Positions 1 to 9,198 of a DNA stretch of 64,000 nt are shown here, one piece after another. The notes under the pieces are model-generated. The model did no database searches, was not told where the DNA came from, and was given only the letters and a program-made list of their open reading frames with translations. Numbering within the stretch: the stretch's first letter is position 1; each line of letters starts with the position of its first letter. The stretch is from JAAYZH01 sp964479695. Lineage in GTDB: Bacteria; Bacillota; Clostridia; Saccharofermentanales; Fastidiosipilaceae. The position numbers and the translations under genes were made by a program. The stretch spans positions 87,227 to 151,226 of the forward strand of contig CAYZSO010000004.1 in assembly GCA_964479695.1 (NCBI GenBank), given 5' to 3'.

Positions 1-1853
1 GGCGGGATGCGAATCAGGCGCGCTATTATCCGCAGGGGGAACTTGGCTCGCAGATCATCGGATTTGCGAATGTCAGAGATGATAATTTGGCCGGTGTGAC
101 CGGAATTGAATCCTATTACAACAGTGAGTTGGCGGGTCAAGCCGGCTATGTTTACCGCGAGGTGGATAACTATTATGGGCAACCTCTGCCGGGCAGTAGT
201 TCTGCCGACGTCCCTTCGACTCCGGGGAGCACGTTGGGCCTTACGATGCAACCGGATTTGCAGAGACTGGTTCAGAGCATGGTGGAAGAGCTGAGTATCT
301 CACTTGGTGCCAGAAATGGGGCGCAAGTCATTGTGATGAACCCGGATACGGGCGCGGTTCTCGCCATGAGTAATGAAAATAATTATGATCTCAATAACCC
401 GACCGCCGCACCGCACAACATCGCTCCGGAAGATTGGGATCCTAACAATAACAAGGAACAGCAAGACTACATGACGGGAACCGTCTGGACGAGTCGTGCG
501 ATTCGCTATCCTCATGAAATCGGCTCGATCATCAAGCCTTTTGTTCTGTCATCCGCGCTGGATGAAGGGGTTATTGACAAGGACACACTCTTGAGTGACG
601 AACCGATCTATATTTCCGGTTGGGATTATGCCATCTCCTCGTATGATGGGGTGAACCGCGGCATGCTGACTCCGGCGGAATCAATTTGGGATTCTCGAAA
701 CCCACCTTTCGTTCGTTTGGCTCAAATGATGGGCATAACGACCTTTTACGATTATATTCAAGCCTTGGGGCTTCGCGATAAGACCGGGCTTGATCTGCCG
801 AATGAGACGATAGGTCTCTTCCACCAGAATCCGCAGGAAATTGATATGGCGGTTACGGCCTTCGGCGAACAGGTGACGATTACCCCCATGCAGATTGCCA
901 ATGATTATGCCATGTTGGCAAATGGTGGCATGTTGATGCAACCGTATCTGGTCCAGAAGTATTACGATGCTGAAGGCAATGTCGTGAAGGAAACAGCTCC
1001 TCAGCAGATTAGGCGGGTGATTTCCGAGCAATCTGCAGCCGAAGTCAGGGATATGATGATCGGTGTCGGGCGCTACGGAACCGGCTCAAGAGCGTATGTT
1101 CCAGGGCTGGAAGCCGGCTACAAGACCGGTACATCATCTAGAGCTGTGGACGGTTCTGAAACCGATAACTCGTTTACGGTGTCGGCGGTGATTTTGCTGC
1201 CGGCGGACGATCCGAAATATGTGATCTATGTTTCTGCTTACGATGTGGCAGGGAGACTGGGCCGCGGCACACAGGTGATGGCGCGGGAAATCGCAGATTT
1301 CTTGGTCGATCGGGACAATTTGCCCGTCCAGTATAAGGCGTTTGACTATAATTATATTTATCGCGATCGATTCCCGGATTCGGTCGTAGGTCTTGATCGG
1401 GAAGAAGCCTCCTTACAAGTAATGGATGCTTCGTTCTGGCCGGTACAGGCAGACACGCTGAAAGCCGGCGCAACGGTTCAGAGCCAATATCCTACCGCCG
1501 GACAAAATATCGGCTATAACGGAAAAATCTGGCTGTCCGATCAAGCGGGTGCGCTGCCGGAAAAACGCGTCGTTCTGCCTGATTTCACCGGGCTAACGGT
1601 GGAAGAGGCCTTGCGTGAGGCTAGGCGATTGAATTTGAATTTGTCTTTTGACGGAGCGAATCGAGCGGGTGTCTGTACAAGTATGACCGTGATCGATGCT
1701 GATCTGGCTGGCGGTGACGCACCGGGAGCGAATGTCCGTGAATATACCTTGGTGAACTTACGGTATGATGGCGATGATGCGCCGGGACCGCAAGTCGACG
1801 ATTCGATGGTGCCCGGTTACAGCAACGGACTTGGGTGGAATTATGTGCCTTGA
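1..1853 (+). CDS. Penicillin-binding protein 2 / FtsI-SpoVD family D,D-transpeptidase with PASTA domain (5' truncated)
   Basis: Membrane-anchored transpeptidase that cross-links septal or spore peptidoglycan. The frame is open from base 3, so the N terminus (membrane anchor and most of the dimerisation region) lies outside the window. The visible part begins in the conserved segment YPQGELGSQIIGFAN. The catalytic triad is visible: SxxK as SIIK (Ser codon at 525), SxN as SRN in WDSRNPPF, and KTGT at 1122. The last ~65 residues, starting VVLPDFTGLTVEEAL, form a PASTA domain, as in SpoVD and PBP2x. It heads the murF-mraY-ftsW cluster, the usual place for ftsI/spoVD. I cannot tell the vegetative from the sporulation paralogue. 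The final codons CCT TGA open a tandem repeat that continues to the next gene. Confidence 0.93.
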   Translation, partial: RDANQARYYPQGELGSQIIGFANVRDDNLAGVTGIESYYNSELAGQAGYVYREVDNYYGQPLPGSSSADVPSTPGSTLGLTMQPDLQRLVQSMVEELSISLGARNGAQVIVMNPDTGAVLAMSNENNYDLNNPTAAPHNIAPEDWDPNNNKEQQDYMTGTVWTSRAIRYPHEIGSIIKPFVLSSALDEGVIDKDTLLSDEPIYISGWDYAISSYDGVNRGMLTPAESIWDSRNPPFVRLAQMMGITTFYDYIQALGLRDKTGLDLPNETIGLFHQNPQEIDMAVTAFGEQVTITPMQIANDYAMLANGGMLMQPYLVQKYYDAEGNVVKETAPQQIRRVISEQSAAEVRDMMIGVGRYGTGSRAYVPGLEAGYKTGTSSRAVDGSETDNSFTVSAVILLPADDPKYVIYVSAYDVAGRLGRGTQVMAREIADFLVDRDNLPVQYKAFDYNYIYRDRFPDSVVGLDREEASLQVMDASFWPVQADTLKAGATVQSQYPTAGQNIGYNGKIWLSDQAGALPEKRVVLPDFTGLTVEEALREARRLNLNLSFDGANRAGVCTSMTVIDADLAGGDAPGANVREYTLVNLRYDGDDAPGPQVDDSMVPGYSNGLGWNYVP

Positions 1854-1947
1854 AGCCTGAAACCTGAAACCTTGAAACCTGAAACCCGAAGCCTTGAAGC
1901 CTGAAGCCTGAAGCCTGAAACCTGATGCCCGAATGCCTTGACACCTG
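1851..1947. repeat. Degenerate tandem repeat of CCTGAAAC/CCTGAAG units spanning a stop codon
   Basis: About twelve imperfect 7-8 nt units of the type CCTGAAAC, CCTTGAAG and CCTGATGC fill the gap between the PBP2 gene and murF. The first unit contains the PBP2 stop codon. No promoter or terminator is visible, so the repeat is probably transcribed within the cluster. Confidence 0.85.
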
Positions 1948-1959
1948 ATGGAGGTTCTG

Positions 1960-3540
1960 ATGGAAAGAAATTACACAATTCGTGAATTGACCCAAGTGGT
2001 GCAAGGCGAGCTTTTCTGCCCGGCAGGGATGGAAAATACCCAAATTGTGGGGGTTAAAACAGACAGTCGCGAAGACTTGAGCGGCGCTGCGTTTTTCGCT
2101 CTAGTCGGTGAGAAAACCGACGGGCACGATTACTTAGAACAAGCTAGAGACAATCACGCCGCAGTGTTGGTGGTTCACAAGACTGGAGAGGCAGTGCGTT
2201 ACAGCGATGTCTTGCCCGTCATCCTGACTAGTGACACCGAAGACGCTTTGCGTAAATTAGCGCGCGATTACCGGGATCACTTAAATCTCACCGTAATCGC
2301 GGTAACCGGTTCCGTGGGCAAGACCTCGACTCGCGATACAATCTCGCAGGCTTTGGCAGGCCAGCGGATGGTCCACCAAACCAAGGAGAACCTGAATAAC
2401 AACTTCGGTGTGCCGTATACGATTTTGGACACGCCGGCAAATGCCGATGTCGCAGTAATCGAGTGCGGCATGGATCGCCCCGGGAAAATCCTGATGGCTT
2501 CCGAGGCTTCCCACCCGGATATCACGGTCATAACGAATATCGGCACATCCCACATTGAGAAGTTAGGCAGTCGTGCAAAGATTCTTGAGGCCAAAGCCGA
2601 AATCCTCACCTTCCAGAAGGAAGGTGGACCTCTGGTTCTGAACGGCGAAGATCCCTATTTACTGTCTCTCGCCCGAGCAGAAGCCAAGAAAAGGCCTCTG
2701 GTCTTTGTTACCTCAGCCGGCCAAGCCGGAACTTTGCGCACGGTTTTGGCCGAAGATAGCGTCTTGCCTCCGGCAAACGAGGCGGAACTAGAAAAACTCG
2801 TTCGACTATGCGCGGAGTATCAAGGGGAGAATCTTTTCGGAGTGCCTTCCGGCACGGTGCTGCGCGCAGCCGATGTCGACGAATCGGCAGCCGGCATGAG
2901 TTTCACCGCCATCATCGAGATCCCGGGTCGAGAACCCCAAGTACTTCCCGGTGTGCGCCTGTTGACTCCGGGCCTCCAACAGCTAAATAACGCACTCGTC
3001 GCGCTGGCCATTGCCTTATTACTAGACTTGGATCTGGGCCGCGCGGCCAATTCTCTTCGTGAACTGCGCCTGACCTCCGGCCGCCAGCAAGTAGAGGAAC
3101 TTGGGCAAGGAAGCCTTCTGATCGATGACACCTATAACGCCAGCCCTGAATCCATGCGGGCAGCCTTTCACTTGGCGGATATTCTGGCCCAGAACCCCGC
3201 ATACAAACAGAAAATTCTGATTCTGGGCGGGGTCAATGAACTGGGAACTTATGCAGAAGTGTTGCACCAAGACATAGGCCGTGCCGCAGGAAAAAGTCAT
3301 TTCGACGAATATCTTCTCCTAGGGCCATGGGCGGAAACAATGGCGCAAGGGATAAGGGAAGAAGACCTGGAAGCACAAATCAAGACCTTTGCGGAGCAAG
3401 AAGCACTTCTTTCGTTTATCGAGAGTGAAACTTATAATGATACCGTTTTCCTGGTGAAAGCCTCCCGAGGCTACCGCATGGAAAATGTCTGCCGCGCACT
3501 GCGGCTCAAACTACCGAGAGGGATGAACAGGCAAGCCTGA
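1960..3540 (+). CDS. murF: UDP-N-acetylmuramoyl-tripeptide--D-alanyl-D-alanine ligase
   Basis: Cytoplasmic Mur ligase that adds D-Ala-D-Ala to the UDP-MurNAc-tripeptide, the last soluble step before MraY. The 526 residues show the Mur order: N-terminal substrate domain, central ATPase with P-loop TGSVGKTST, NNFGVPYT and ECGMDRPG, then a C-terminal domain beginning near LLIDDTYNASPESM, a characteristic MurF motif. I chose ATG 1960 because GGAGG at 1950-1954 sits five bases before it. The in-frame ATG at 1948 overlaps that site and has none of its own. mraY follows after 14 bases, which fits co-transcription. Confidence 0.95.
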   Translation: MERNYTIRELTQVVQGELFCPAGMENTQIVGVKTDSREDLSGAAFFALVGEKTDGHDYLEQARDNHAAVLVVHKTGEAVRYSDVLPVILTSDTEDALRKLARDYRDHLNLTVIAVTGSVGKTSTRDTISQALAGQRMVHQTKENLNNNFGVPYTILDTPANADVAVIECGMDRPGKILMASEASHPDITVITNIGTSHIEKLGSRAKILEAKAEILTFQKEGGPLVLNGEDPYLLSLARAEAKKRPLVFVTSAGQAGTLRTVLAEDSVLPPANEAELEKLVRLCAEYQGENLFGVPSGTVLRAADVDESAAGMSFTAIIEIPGREPQVLPGVRLLTPGLQQLNNALVALAIALLLDLDLGRAANSLRELRLTSGRQQVEELGQGSLLIDDTYNASPESMRAAFHLADILAQNPAYKQKILILGGVNELGTYAEVLHQDIGRAAGKSHFDEYLLLGPWAETMAQGIREEDLEAQIKTFAEQEALLSFIESETYNDTVFLVKASRGYRMENVCRALRLKLPRGMNRQA

Positions 3541-3554
3541 TCAGGAGGGAATCG

Positions 3555-4580
3555 ATGAATGTAGCACTTAGTTGGCAAATGTTGATTGCTTTGGGTTTGG
3601 GGTTTGTCCTCGCGGCACTCGCCGGACTCATCATTCTGCCGCTCCTTCGCCGGAACCATGCCGGTCAGCAGGTGAGGGAAGTGGGGCCGAAAACCCATTA
3701 TAAGAAGTCCGGCACACCGACCTTCGGCGGGTTTATTTTCCTCTCCGCTTTTACGTTCCTAACCTTGATTTATTATTGGCTGAATCGTAATCCTCATGTT
3801 CTCTTGCTTTTGCTCTTTACTCTCGCGCATGCCGCAATCGGCTTCATCGATGACTATGTTAAGGTTCGCAAGGATAAAAAAGGCATTTCAGCAAGTCAGA
3901 AGACCGTGTTGTTGCTCCTTGTGGAAACGGTTTTCATCTTGATCTATCTCTATGCCTTGGACAGCCCCGTGCGGGTGGTTTGGCCGTTCGGTCTGGGTGT
4001 CCTAACCATTGAAGGCGCTTGGAAAATCGTCTATGGTTTGTTCCTTCTCTTCTACTTCTATGCCTGCACCAACGCAGTCAATATCACCGATGGCGTCGAT
4101 GGCTTAGCATCCAGCGTAACCATTGTCGTCTTACTCTTCCTAGGCGCCACAGCAGCCCTTAAGGCAGGTCTGGCAGGTCAGGCAGGTGGATCCAACAGTG
4201 AAGTGGTCGCGATCTTGGCCAGTCTCATGGCAGGCGCTCTGGGCGGCTTCCTCTTGTATAATTGGCATAAGGCCAAAGTCTTCATGGGCGACACCGGTTC
4301 GCTGGCTCTGGGAGCATTGGTGTCCGCATTATTTTTAGTCTTGGAGATGCCTTGGGCATTTGTCCTCTCGGGGATCATCTACGTGATTGATATCGCCTCT
4401 GTGTTTATCCAAGTCACCTACTTCAAACATACCGGAGGCAAAAGGATCTTCCTGATGTCGCCTATCCACCATCACTATGAACTCAAAGGCTGGAAAGAGA
4501 CGAAGGTCGTCTTCGTCTTCACGCTCGTCACCGTGATCGGCTCCCTGATCGCCGCGCTGGTGACCTGGCCTTGGCTCTAA
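3555..4580 (+). CDS. mraY: Phospho-N-acetylmuramoyl-pentapeptide transferase
   Basis: Integral membrane enzyme that transfers phospho-MurNAc-pentapeptide to undecaprenyl phosphate to make lipid I. The 341 residues carry about ten hydrophobic segments and the family motifs: GFIDDYVKV, the nucleotide-site motif NITDGVDGLA, FMGDTGSLALG and the histidine loop SPIHHHYELKGW. Length is normal. AGGAGGG lies seven bases before ATG 3555. In many Clostridia murD follows mraY; here ftsW does. Confidence 0.97.
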   Translation: MNVALSWQMLIALGLGFVLAALAGLIILPLLRRNHAGQQVREVGPKTHYKKSGTPTFGGFIFLSAFTFLTLIYYWLNRNPHVLLLLLFTLAHAAIGFIDDYVKVRKDKKGISASQKTVLLLLVETVFILIYLYALDSPVRVVWPFGLGVLTIEGAWKIVYGLFLLFYFYACTNAVNITDGVDGLASSVTIVVLLFLGATAALKAGLAGQAGGSNSEVVAILASLMAGALGGFLLYNWHKAKVFMGDTGSLALGALVSALFLVLEMPWAFVLSGIIYVIDIASVFIQVTYFKHTGGKRIFLMSPIHHHYELKGWKETKVVFVFTLVTVIGSLIAALVTWPWL

Positions 4581-4599
4581 CCATACAAAGGAGAAAAAC

Positions 4600-5931
4600 A
4601 TGCCCGATGTGGCCAAAAAAGTAACAGCACGCCCCGAAAGAAGAACGGTCTCCTCGGCCCCCGCTCCGGAGAACCGCAGTGGCTTGCAGCTCCGACAGCG
4701 GATGGTCGAAGAGCCGGCTCATGTAGACACCGGCCTCGTGATCACCGTTGTGTTGATGCTGTGCTTCGGCTTGGTCATGCTTTTCAGCGCCAGTATGTCC
4801 GCTTCGATTTCGCAGACCAGCGACGGCACCTCGTATTTGCTCCGCCAATTGACCGCCAATCTCATTGGAATCGTGTTCATTGTTCTGATTACAAAATTCA
4901 ATATCAAGGTATTTGACAGGATTGAGATCGCCGCTGTTGTTTATATTTTTTCGACGTTTTTAGTTTTCCTGACCCTCTTTTCCACACCGATTAACGGAGC
5001 CAGAAGATGGCTCCAGATTCCGCTTTTCGGCAGCTTCCAGCCGACCGAACTGCATAAAGTGGTCATGGTGTATACCTTGGCATGTTATGAATCCTGGCTC
5101 AATAAGCAGCGCGCGCTCCGCAGGTTTAAGCCGCTCTCCGGTTTCAAAGGCGCCCTTCGCGATGCCTGGCTCGATATCCTCTTACCCTGCGTGATCATTT
5201 TCCTGCCGCTGCTCATCGTGCTCTATCAGCCGCACGTTTCCGGCTTCCTCATCATCACCGTCGTTTCCTTTATCTGCCTCTTGGCCGCGGGCCTGCGCCT
5301 CCGCAGCTGGCTCGTTTCCGGCGCCGTGGGTGTCGTCTTGATTGCCCTCATCGCCGGTGTGTTCATCGTTTTCCACGACCAATTGCCGGAGAGCCTGGTC
5401 AGCCGTTATGACCACGTGGTCACTCGTATTGAAATTTTCACCGGTTCATCCAGTGTGACCGAAGACGAAATCTACCAGACCCGCCAAGCCAGAATTGCGA
5501 TTGGCTCCGGCGGCTGGACAGGGGTCGGCTTAGCCCAAGGCAAACAAAAATATAACTATCTTCCGGAAGGCCACAATGACTATATTTTCAGTAACTTGGT
5601 TGAAGAAACAGGCTTCATCGGCGGCATCGCCGTAATTGCCTTGTTCCTGATCTTTTTCATCCTGGGGATGAGGGTCGCCTTCCGAGCGTCGTCCGTGTAT
5701 TCGCAGATTGTTGCAACCGGAATATCTTCTCTGATCACCATCCAAGCCTTGCTCAATATAGGAGTCAATGTCGAAGCCATACCGCCAACGGGAATATCTT
5801 TGCCCTTTTTCAGCTACGGCGGCACGTCAAACATGTTCTTTTTGATCGGCGTTGGGCTGCTGCTCAATGTTTCCAAGTACGGCGTCAGGGTCAAGGAAGA
5901 CACGCAGATCGTTGAGGCGGGCAATGGCTGA
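4600..5931 (+). CDS. ftsW: Lipid II polymerase of the SEDS family, FtsW type
   Basis: Polytopic septal glycosyltransferase that works with the class B PBP encoded at the start of the window. The 443 residues hold a ~40-residue cytoplasmic N terminus and about ten membrane segments. SEDS motifs are visible: QPTELHKVVM, the extracellular loop LPEGHNDYIFSNLVEE and GISLPFFSYGGTS near the C terminus. The start ATG 4600 has AAAGGAG upstream. Its stop overlaps the murG start by eight bases. RodA is the close alternative, but the position next to murG in a division cluster supports FtsW. Confidence 0.93.
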   Translation: MPDVAKKVTARPERRTVSSAPAPENRSGLQLRQRMVEEPAHVDTGLVITVVLMLCFGLVMLFSASMSASISQTSDGTSYLLRQLTANLIGIVFIVLITKFNIKVFDRIEIAAVVYIFSTFLVFLTLFSTPINGARRWLQIPLFGSFQPTELHKVVMVYTLACYESWLNKQRALRRFKPLSGFKGALRDAWLDILLPCVIIFLPLLIVLYQPHVSGFLIITVVSFICLLAAGLRLRSWLVSGAVGVVLIALIAGVFIVFHDQLPESLVSRYDHVVTRIEIFTGSSSVTEDEIYQTRQARIAIGSGGWTGVGLAQGKQKYNYLPEGHNDYIFSNLVEETGFIGGIAVIALFLIFFILGMRVAFRASSVYSQIVATGISSLITIQALLNIGVNVEAIPPTGISLPFFSYGGTSNMFFLIGVGLLLNVSKYGVRVKEDTQIVEAGNG

Positions 5932-7102
5932 TCAGTTGAAGGAGCTTTTTAAGAGAAACCACGAGGAAGTTCTGGCTTCACTCGACCGTTCGAAACCGGT
6001 AGCGATCTTTGCTGCCGGGGGCACTTCAGGTCACATCAATCCCGCTCTGGCGGTGGCGGCGGCTTTGGCCAAAGCATCCCCTTCCCTCCAAATCCTCTTC
6101 TTGGGTCGCCATGAAGGCTTGGAGTCCGAGCTAGTCCCCAGAGCAGGCTTCCCGCTGTTTTTCATTGAGGCCGGTGCATTTGAACTGGATCTGCGCTATA
6201 TGCTTGGTGCGGCAAGAGCCTATTTCTCCGCCAGACGCGACACCATCGAGCTATTTACTCTCTTGGATGTTCGTGTGGTCTTCGGCACCGGCGGTTTCGT
6301 GAGCGCTCCGGTCATGGGTGCAGCGAATGCAAAGAAAGTTCCACTCGTGATCCACGAGCAAAACGCCTTCCCCGGCAAGGCGACTCTGAGTGCGGCCAAA
6401 GGCGCCTCTTGCATCTGTATCTCCTTTGAGAATACCAGGGAGGACTTCAAGAGAGCTCGGAAGGTCGTTCTCTCCGGCAATCCGATTGATGATTTGTTTT
6501 TCGAAGACCGACGGCAGGAAGCCAGAGAAAAGCTCGGAATCAAAGGCAAACAACGTTACGTCCTCGCGACCGGCGGGAGTCTGGGGGCCTCGTCGATTAA
6601 TCGTGCGGTCACCGATCTGGCACTGCTCCTGGAACGCAACCCTTCTTCAACGCCATACAAACTGCACCTGATTACAGGGAAAAAGCATTACAAGGAAGTC
6701 AAAGACCAGCTCCCCCAAGGGCAGACGGCTGTGATCTTAAGTGACTATGTCTACGATATGGCGGATCAGATGGCGGCTGCGGATCTGGTTATTTGCCGAG
6801 CCGGCGCTGGTACTTGCGCTGAAATCGCCGCCCTTGGCACCCCCAGCATTCTGGTGCCCTATCCTTATGCGAAAGGCGACCATCAGACGAAAAATGCGGC
6901 ACAATTGGTTCAAGCCGGAGCCGCCATCCTGATCCCGGATGCGCAACTAAATGGTCAAGATCTCAGAAATCGCCTGGAAGACCTCTTCCAGAGCGAAACC
7001 AAACTGCAGAAAATGGCCCAAGCGGCAAAGTCTCTCAGCCAACCGGATGCTGCGGCAATCATTGTCCGCGAAATCCAAGAGGCAATGGAGGCGGCACGAT
7101 GA
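5924..7102 (+). CDS. murG: UDP-N-acetylglucosamine--N-acetylmuramyl-(pentapeptide) pyrophosphoryl-undecaprenol GlcNAc transferase
   Basis: Peripheral membrane GT-B enzyme that converts lipid I to lipid II. The 392-residue product has the N-terminal loop GGTSGHINPALAVA, the second G loop TGGSLGASSIN, HEQNAFPGKA, and the UDP-GlcNAc site around CRAGAGTCAEIAALG and PYPYAKGDHQTKNA. I chose ATG 5924, inside the ftsW stop region, preceded by GAGGCGGG. The open frame runs further upstream but only through ftsW. About 25 residues precede the glycine loop, slightly more than usual. Residues Ala-Ala-Leu-Ala-Lys-Ala near the N terminus are encoded by a copy of the palindrome GCTTTGGCCAAAGC (6062-6075). 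Confidence 0.95.
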   Translation: MADQLKELFKRNHEEVLASLDRSKPVAIFAAGGTSGHINPALAVAAALAKASPSLQILFLGRHEGLESELVPRAGFPLFFIEAGAFELDLRYMLGAARAYFSARRDTIELFTLLDVRVVFGTGGFVSAPVMGAANAKKVPLVIHEQNAFPGKATLSAAKGASCICISFENTREDFKRARKVVLSGNPIDDLFFEDRRQEAREKLGIKGKQRYVLATGGSLGASSINRAVTDLALLLERNPSSTPYKLHLITGKKHYKEVKDQLPQGQTAVILSDYVYDMADQMAAADLVICRAGAGTCAEIAALGTPSILVPYPYAKGDHQTKNAAQLVQAGAAILIPDAQLNGQDLRNRLEDLFQSETKLQKMAQAAKSLSQPDAAAIIVREIQEAMEAAR

Positions 7103-8106
7103 GTCAACGGCAAAATAACAGCAGAAGCAAACAGGGAACCGGTCGTGGGATCTTGGTCTTTAGCCTCATCCTGATCATTGGTCTGATCATCGGTTTGGTT
7201 GCTGTGCTGCCGCAATTTTATATTACCCGCATCGAAGTTGATGGCGAAAGGAAACTCACCGAAGCGGAAATTCTTCAGACGGCTGACATCGGTTTGGGTA
7301 AACATCTCTTCTTATATGTTTCAGGAGACTTTACAGAAATATTACAGCTTCGTTACGGCGCAGTCGAAGATCAGCTGCTTCTTACCTATCCTTATTTAGA
7401 AGATGTGACGGTTCGGGCCGTTCTGCCTTACACGGTAAAAATCGAAGTGAAAGAACGGGTGGAGGTTGCCTACCTCAAGACGGTGGCGGACTATGTGGTT
7501 GTGGACAGTCAAGGCATGATACTGGAGCGGGTACCCTTGACCGAGACCTTGCGAGCACCTGTGCTGGAAGGGGTACCGGTTGGCGCTTTGAGACCGGGTG
7601 AGCTCATCCCTGAAGAGAGCAAACGCTATGTAGACCGCAGCCTCGTTGTCATTAATTCCATCCTGCGCATTGACCGCGATGCGGCGGACGGCTATACCAT
7701 GCTGGATCATATCCAGGGGTTCTATCCTTTTGCCGCAAGTACCATGTATATCCGCATGGAAAATACGGCGGGCGAAACGATCGATGTGCGTCTTAACCCA
7801 TCTTCTGATGTAGAAGGGAAACTCCTCTGGCTCCGTAACAGCTTACAACAAGGCGTCTTGAATGACTTGGGAACAGGCGTTCTGGATCTGAGCGGGAAGC
7901 AAAACGTCTTCAGCCCATCCCAAACCGTGCCGCCAATTGTACAGAGCAACCCTACTGCAACGGGGACTTCAGAAGGAAGCGGAACCCCTACCACAGGCAG
8001 TTCTTCAGGGGAAGAAACAGGGGCTACGACGGAGGAAAGCACAGAAACTACGACTGCGGAACCGGTCGATACGGCAACACCGACAGAGACTACGGAAGCC
8101 TCGTGA
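7099..8106 (+). CDS. ftsQ: Cell division protein FtsQ/DivIB
   Basis: Bitopic divisome protein linking early and late division components. One membrane helix (about residues 17-38) is followed by a POTRA domain starting FYITRIEVDGERKLTEAE and a beta domain containing VKIEVKERVEVAYLK. The last ~65 residues are a Ser/Thr/Glu-rich tail, a low-complexity end often found in Gram-positive DivIB. ATG 7099 overlaps the murG stop (ATGA), so the two are translationally coupled. Sequence conservation in this family is low, so assignment rests on POTRA architecture plus location. Confidence 0.88.
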   Translation: MSQRQNNSRSKQGTGRGILVFSLILIIGLIIGLVAVLPQFYITRIEVDGERKLTEAEILQTADIGLGKHLFLYVSGDFTEILQLRYGAVEDQLLLTYPYLEDVTVRAVLPYTVKIEVKERVEVAYLKTVADYVVVDSQGMILERVPLTETLRAPVLEGVPVGALRPGELIPEESKRYVDRSLVVINSILRIDRDAADGYTMLDHIQGFYPFAASTMYIRMENTAGETIDVRLNPSSDVEGKLLWLRNSLQQGVLNDLGTGVLDLSGKQNVFSPSQTVPPIVQSNPTATGTSEGSGTPTTGSSSGEETGATTEESTETTTAEPVDTATPTETTEAS

Positions 8107-8190
8107 GACTGTGGAAGTCACATAAGATTTCAGAGGGTCTGTGAGAAAGCGGAAATCTCAGCCGGTGCGTGAAGACGGGAATCCGTGCTA
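8104..8190. repeat. Three degenerate copies of a stop-containing segment after ftsQ
   Basis: Related segments beginning GTGAGACTGTGGAA, GTGAGAAAGCGGAA and GTGAAGACGGGAA follow one another. The first begins with the last base of the ftsQ sense sequence and its TGA stop. The copies are diverged, so this is a weaker example of the pattern seen after several other genes. Confidence 0.5.
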
Positions 8191-8220
8191 CGATAGGAGG
8201 AAGAGGAGGATACTACAGCC

Positions 8221-9042
8221 ATGATTCCATTATTAGCCATTATCCTAGGACTCTTGATTGGGCTCTTCGCAACCGTCAGCTTGCCTAATGTGGTCTATTC
8301 CTACATTGCACTTGCTATTTTGTGTACGATCGATTCCTTGATCGGCGCAGCGCGAGCCCGTGTTGCCAGGCGTTATTCCTCGATGATTTTCGTCACCGGT
8401 TGGCTCGGTAATCTCGTGCTGGCTCTGGTGATGAATGCCATCGGTGATGCTCTGGGCGTGGATCTGGCCTTGCCTGTGACGATTCTTCTCGGTATGAGAA
8501 TTTTTTCCAACGTAGCGAAACTTCGCCGGATCTGGCTGAAGAACCTGCAGAAACGCCAGAGAACGATTCGTGTCTGGATGGAGAAAACCGGTCAGTCTGC
8601 CGAAGACTTGCCTCTTGAGGAGGCATCCGGAGAGCAAACCGAACGCCAGAAGAAAGTCGATGACCTGCGCTCACGCGCTCGTATGTTGCGTTTACAGGCG
8701 GATAGTCTCCTAAGCGAAGCCGACGTGCTGTTCGAACAGGAAGCGATGGCGCAGCTGGCAAAGATCCGGCAGGAAGAAGCTTCTGATGGTGATGAGCCAG
8801 AGGGCCAAGCGGATTTCACCTCTTCTTTCGACACCAGCGACGTCTCCGAAGTTGAAGTTGGGGAAGAGGGTTCTAGGGTAGATAGTAGGGTAGACAGGGA
8901 GATCCAGGCAGTAAGCCAAGGCATCGGTCAAGCAGCCAGTCCTACAAGCGGCCACGCTGCCTCCCAAACAGCCTCCCAAGCCGTAAAACCAGTGGGAACA
9001 CCGCCTTCTACGTCAGAAATTTCGGCAGAGGATGAACCGTAA
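8221..9042 (+). CDS. Small basic protein (DUF1290/Sbp) with an extra C-terminal domain
   Basis: Residues 1-108 match the DUF1290 small basic membrane protein usually encoded just before ftsZ or ftsA in Firmicutes: three or four membrane segments starting IPLLAIILGLLIGLF, then YSYIALAILCTIDSLIGAARA and GMRIFSNVAKLRRIW. The normal protein ends there at ~110 residues. This one continues for ~165 residues with a charged, probably coiled-coil segment (RQKKVDDLRSRARMLRLQAD) and an acidic, then Ser/Gln/Ala-rich tail. AGGAGGAAGAGGAGG precedes ATG 8221. The role of DUF1290 is unknown; position suggests division or envelope. Confidence 0.85.
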   Translation: MIPLLAIILGLLIGLFATVSLPNVVYSYIALAILCTIDSLIGAARARVARRYSSMIFVTGWLGNLVLALVMNAIGDALGVDLALPVTILLGMRIFSNVAKLRRIWLKNLQKRQRTIRVWMEKTGQSAEDLPLEEASGEQTERQKKVDDLRSRARMLRLQADSLLSEADVLFEQEAMAQLAKIRQEEASDGDEPEGQADFTSSFDTSDVSEVEVGEEGSRVDSRVDREIQAVSQGIGQAASPTSGHAASQTASQAVKPVGTPPSTSEISAEDEP

Positions 9043-9130
9043 ATGGCCGCATTTTTCCGGAACTGAAAAATATTTAAAAAAAATTATTTTTAGGGCTGGT
9101 AATTACGGAAAGAATCAGCTATATTAGTCC

Positions 9131-9161
9131 TTGTAACTTACTTGTAATAAAACTGTAATAT
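9131..9161 (+). promoter_or_regulatory. Possible ftsZ promoter
   Basis: TTGTAA (9131-9136) and TAATAT (9156-9161) are separated by 19 bases in an AT-rich gap before ftsZ. Spacing is longer than ideal, so this is tentative. Confidence 0.3.
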
Positions 9162-9198
9162 TGTCATTGACATTGGACATAGGAAAGGGGTACTTATT

